Positions 63,225-64,000 of a DNA stretch of 64,000 bases are shown here, one piece after another. This stretch comes from Alphaproteobacteria bacterium (GTDB lineage: Bacteria > Pseudomonadota > Alphaproteobacteria > UBA2966): NCBI GenBank assembly GCA_021296255.1, contig JAGWAU010000004.1, positions 18,465 through 82,464 of the forward strand, written 5' to 3'. The first letter of the stretch is position 1. Every line of letters starts with the position of its first letter. Both the position numbers and the translations under genes were made by a program. The notes below the pieces were generated by a model that ran no database searches, was not told the DNA's origin, and worked only from the letters and a program-made list of their open reading frames with translations.

Positions 63225-64000
63225 GCTGAGGCTGGGTCTCCTCCTCGAGCACTCTGTCTGCGAAGATCATGCCGTGGATGCGGTTTTGCAGGGCCATGAA
63301 GTCTTCGCCGCCGACATCGTCATGAGTGTGCAGATGGGCGTTGAGTTCGGCCTTCACCTGCCCGGGATGCGGCGACATGATCAGGATGCGGCTGCCGATG
63401 ATGACGGCTTCCTCGATCGAGTGGGTGACGAAAATGACGGTGAAACGCGTGTCATCCCATAACTGCAGAAGCTCCTCCTGCATCTGGCGGCGGGTCAGCG
63501 CGTCGAGCGCCGCGAACGGCTCATCCATAAGCAGGATATCAGGTTCCATGGACATGGCGCGGGCGATGGCGACGCGTTGCTTCATGCCCCCCGACAGCAT
63601 GTGGGGATACGTGTCCTCGAAACGCTCGAGCTTCACCTTGCGGATGTACTCGTGAGCGATCTCCTTGGCGTCGTCCTGGGACTTGCACTTGCCGCCGTTG
63701 AGGAGTGCGAAGGTGATGTTGCCCATCACCGTCTTCCAGGGCAGGAGCTGATCGAACTCCTGAAACACCATGCAGCGGTCGGGTCCCGGATCGCGGATCA
63801 CGTTCCCCTTGAGGCGCATGTGACCCTCGACGGGATGCATGTAACCGGCGATCCCCTTGAGCAAGGTCGATTTGCCGCAGCCGGACGGACCGAGGATGAC
63901 GAATCGGTCCGCCGGATAAGTCTGAAAACTGACCCGGTAGGTCGCGGTGATCAAATGCTCCTTGGTCTTGTACTGGAGCGTGACACCGTCGACATCGAGA
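63217..64000 (-). CDS. taurine/nitrate-type ABC ATP-binding protein, 5' end missing
   Basis: The frame stays open to the window edge. Walker A is GPSGCGKSTLLKGIAGYM, Q-loop MVFQEFDQLLPWKTV, signature LSGGMKQRVAIARAM, Walker B DILLMDEPFAALDALTRRQM, and the H-loop in VIFVTHSIEEAVIIGSRI. It closely matches TauB/SsuB-type ATPases. The first few residues lie outside the window; the visible start reads LDVDGVTLQYKTKEHL. A periplasmic binding protein for this importer is not seen within the window. Confidence 0.93.
   Translation of the reverse strand, partial: LDVDGVTLQYKTKEHLITATYRVSFQTYPADRFVILGPSGCGKSTLLKGIAGYMHPVEGHMRLKGNVIRDPGPDRCMVFQEFDQLLPWKTVMGNITFALLNGGKCKSQDDAKEIAHEYIRKVKLERFEDTYPHMLSGGMKQRVAIARAMSMEPDILLMDEPFAALDALTRRQMQEELLQLWDDTRFTVIFVTHSIEEAVIIGSRILIMSPHPGQVKAELNAHLHTHDDVGGEDFMALQNRIHGMIFADRVLEEETQPQHV

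Noticed and set aside
1..64000. CRISPR arrays, insertion sequences, prophage or integration sites
   Set aside because: No regularly spaced direct repeats, transposase, integrase of phage type or attachment-site duplication next to the tRNA were seen; XerD is the housekeeping recombinase.

Overview
The window reads as chromosomal DNA of an alphaproteobacterium, most likely a Rhodospirillales-like and possibly marine lineage. The evidence is high GC, the gene order rodZ-like / ispG / hisS / prfA / prmC / DUF4167 / clpB, a bolA / dnaJ-like / cobS / cobT cluster, aerobic-type CobST cobaltochelatase, DUF1178 and DUF4167 genes, and sigma70 sites of the TTGAC(A/G)-N17-TA type in front of secA, rpmB and a tRNA. 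No phage, insertion sequence or CRISPR array was seen. The window is mostly housekeeping, with accessory islands at both ends and small patches of gene decay.

Layout. 1-3434: end of a peptide-type ABC importer operon (binding protein and two permeases). 3497-7458 (minus): an orphan OmpR-type regulator, then a metallo-beta-lactamase-fold hydrolase, a methyltransferase and a membrane class III nucleotide cyclase. 7619-8791: GTP cyclohydrolase II with a decayed RibB-like half. 8821-8985: acetyltransferase remnant. 9011-11798: a complete AmmeMemoRadiSam set, a divergent radical SAM gene and a Memo-AMMECR1 fusion, of unknown function. 12062-13507: cell-wall endopeptidase. 13538-23609 (minus): clpB, DUF4167, prmC, prfA, hisS, ispG, rodZ-like. 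23904-32155: nitronate monooxygenase-like gene, lysC, ubiG, crotonase, DUF1178, nitrilase, grxC, comF, a methyltransferase and mutT. 32166-43383: argJ, secA, accA, a malyl-CoA lyase-like gene, xerD, a secreted protein of unknown function with a micro membrane protein, aroK and aroB. 43489-48063: CorC/HlyC-type transporter, two tandem AEC carriers, a TRAP binding-protein remnant and a PdxA-family gene. 48215-55262: DUF1330, bolA, DnaJ-like, cobS, cobT, queuosine-precursor transporter, rpmB, meaB with an overlapping 43-codon ORF, and tRNA-Arg(CCT). 55318-64000: luciferase-like monooxygenase, a DddP-like DMSP lyase candidate, two TPR proteins, a tiny ParB-like protein, and a TauD-type dioxygenase at the end of a taurine-type ABC operon with two different permeases.

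Connections. CobST (cobalamin synthesis), MeaB (chaperone of a B12-dependent acyl-CoA mutase) and a malyl-CoA lyase-like enzyme together suggest B12-dependent acyl-CoA metabolism. The DddP-like protein and the TauD/ABC operon suggest use of marine organosulfur compounds. This is inference from gene content.

The main unexplained features are a dispersed palindromic repeat at gene 3' ends (four copies, two starting on a stop codon), the AmmeMemoRadiSam locus, the two-permease taurine-type transporter, the cyclase/hydrolase/methyltransferase cluster, the 43-codon ORF coupled to meaB, and a Fur-box-like site with no obvious target.
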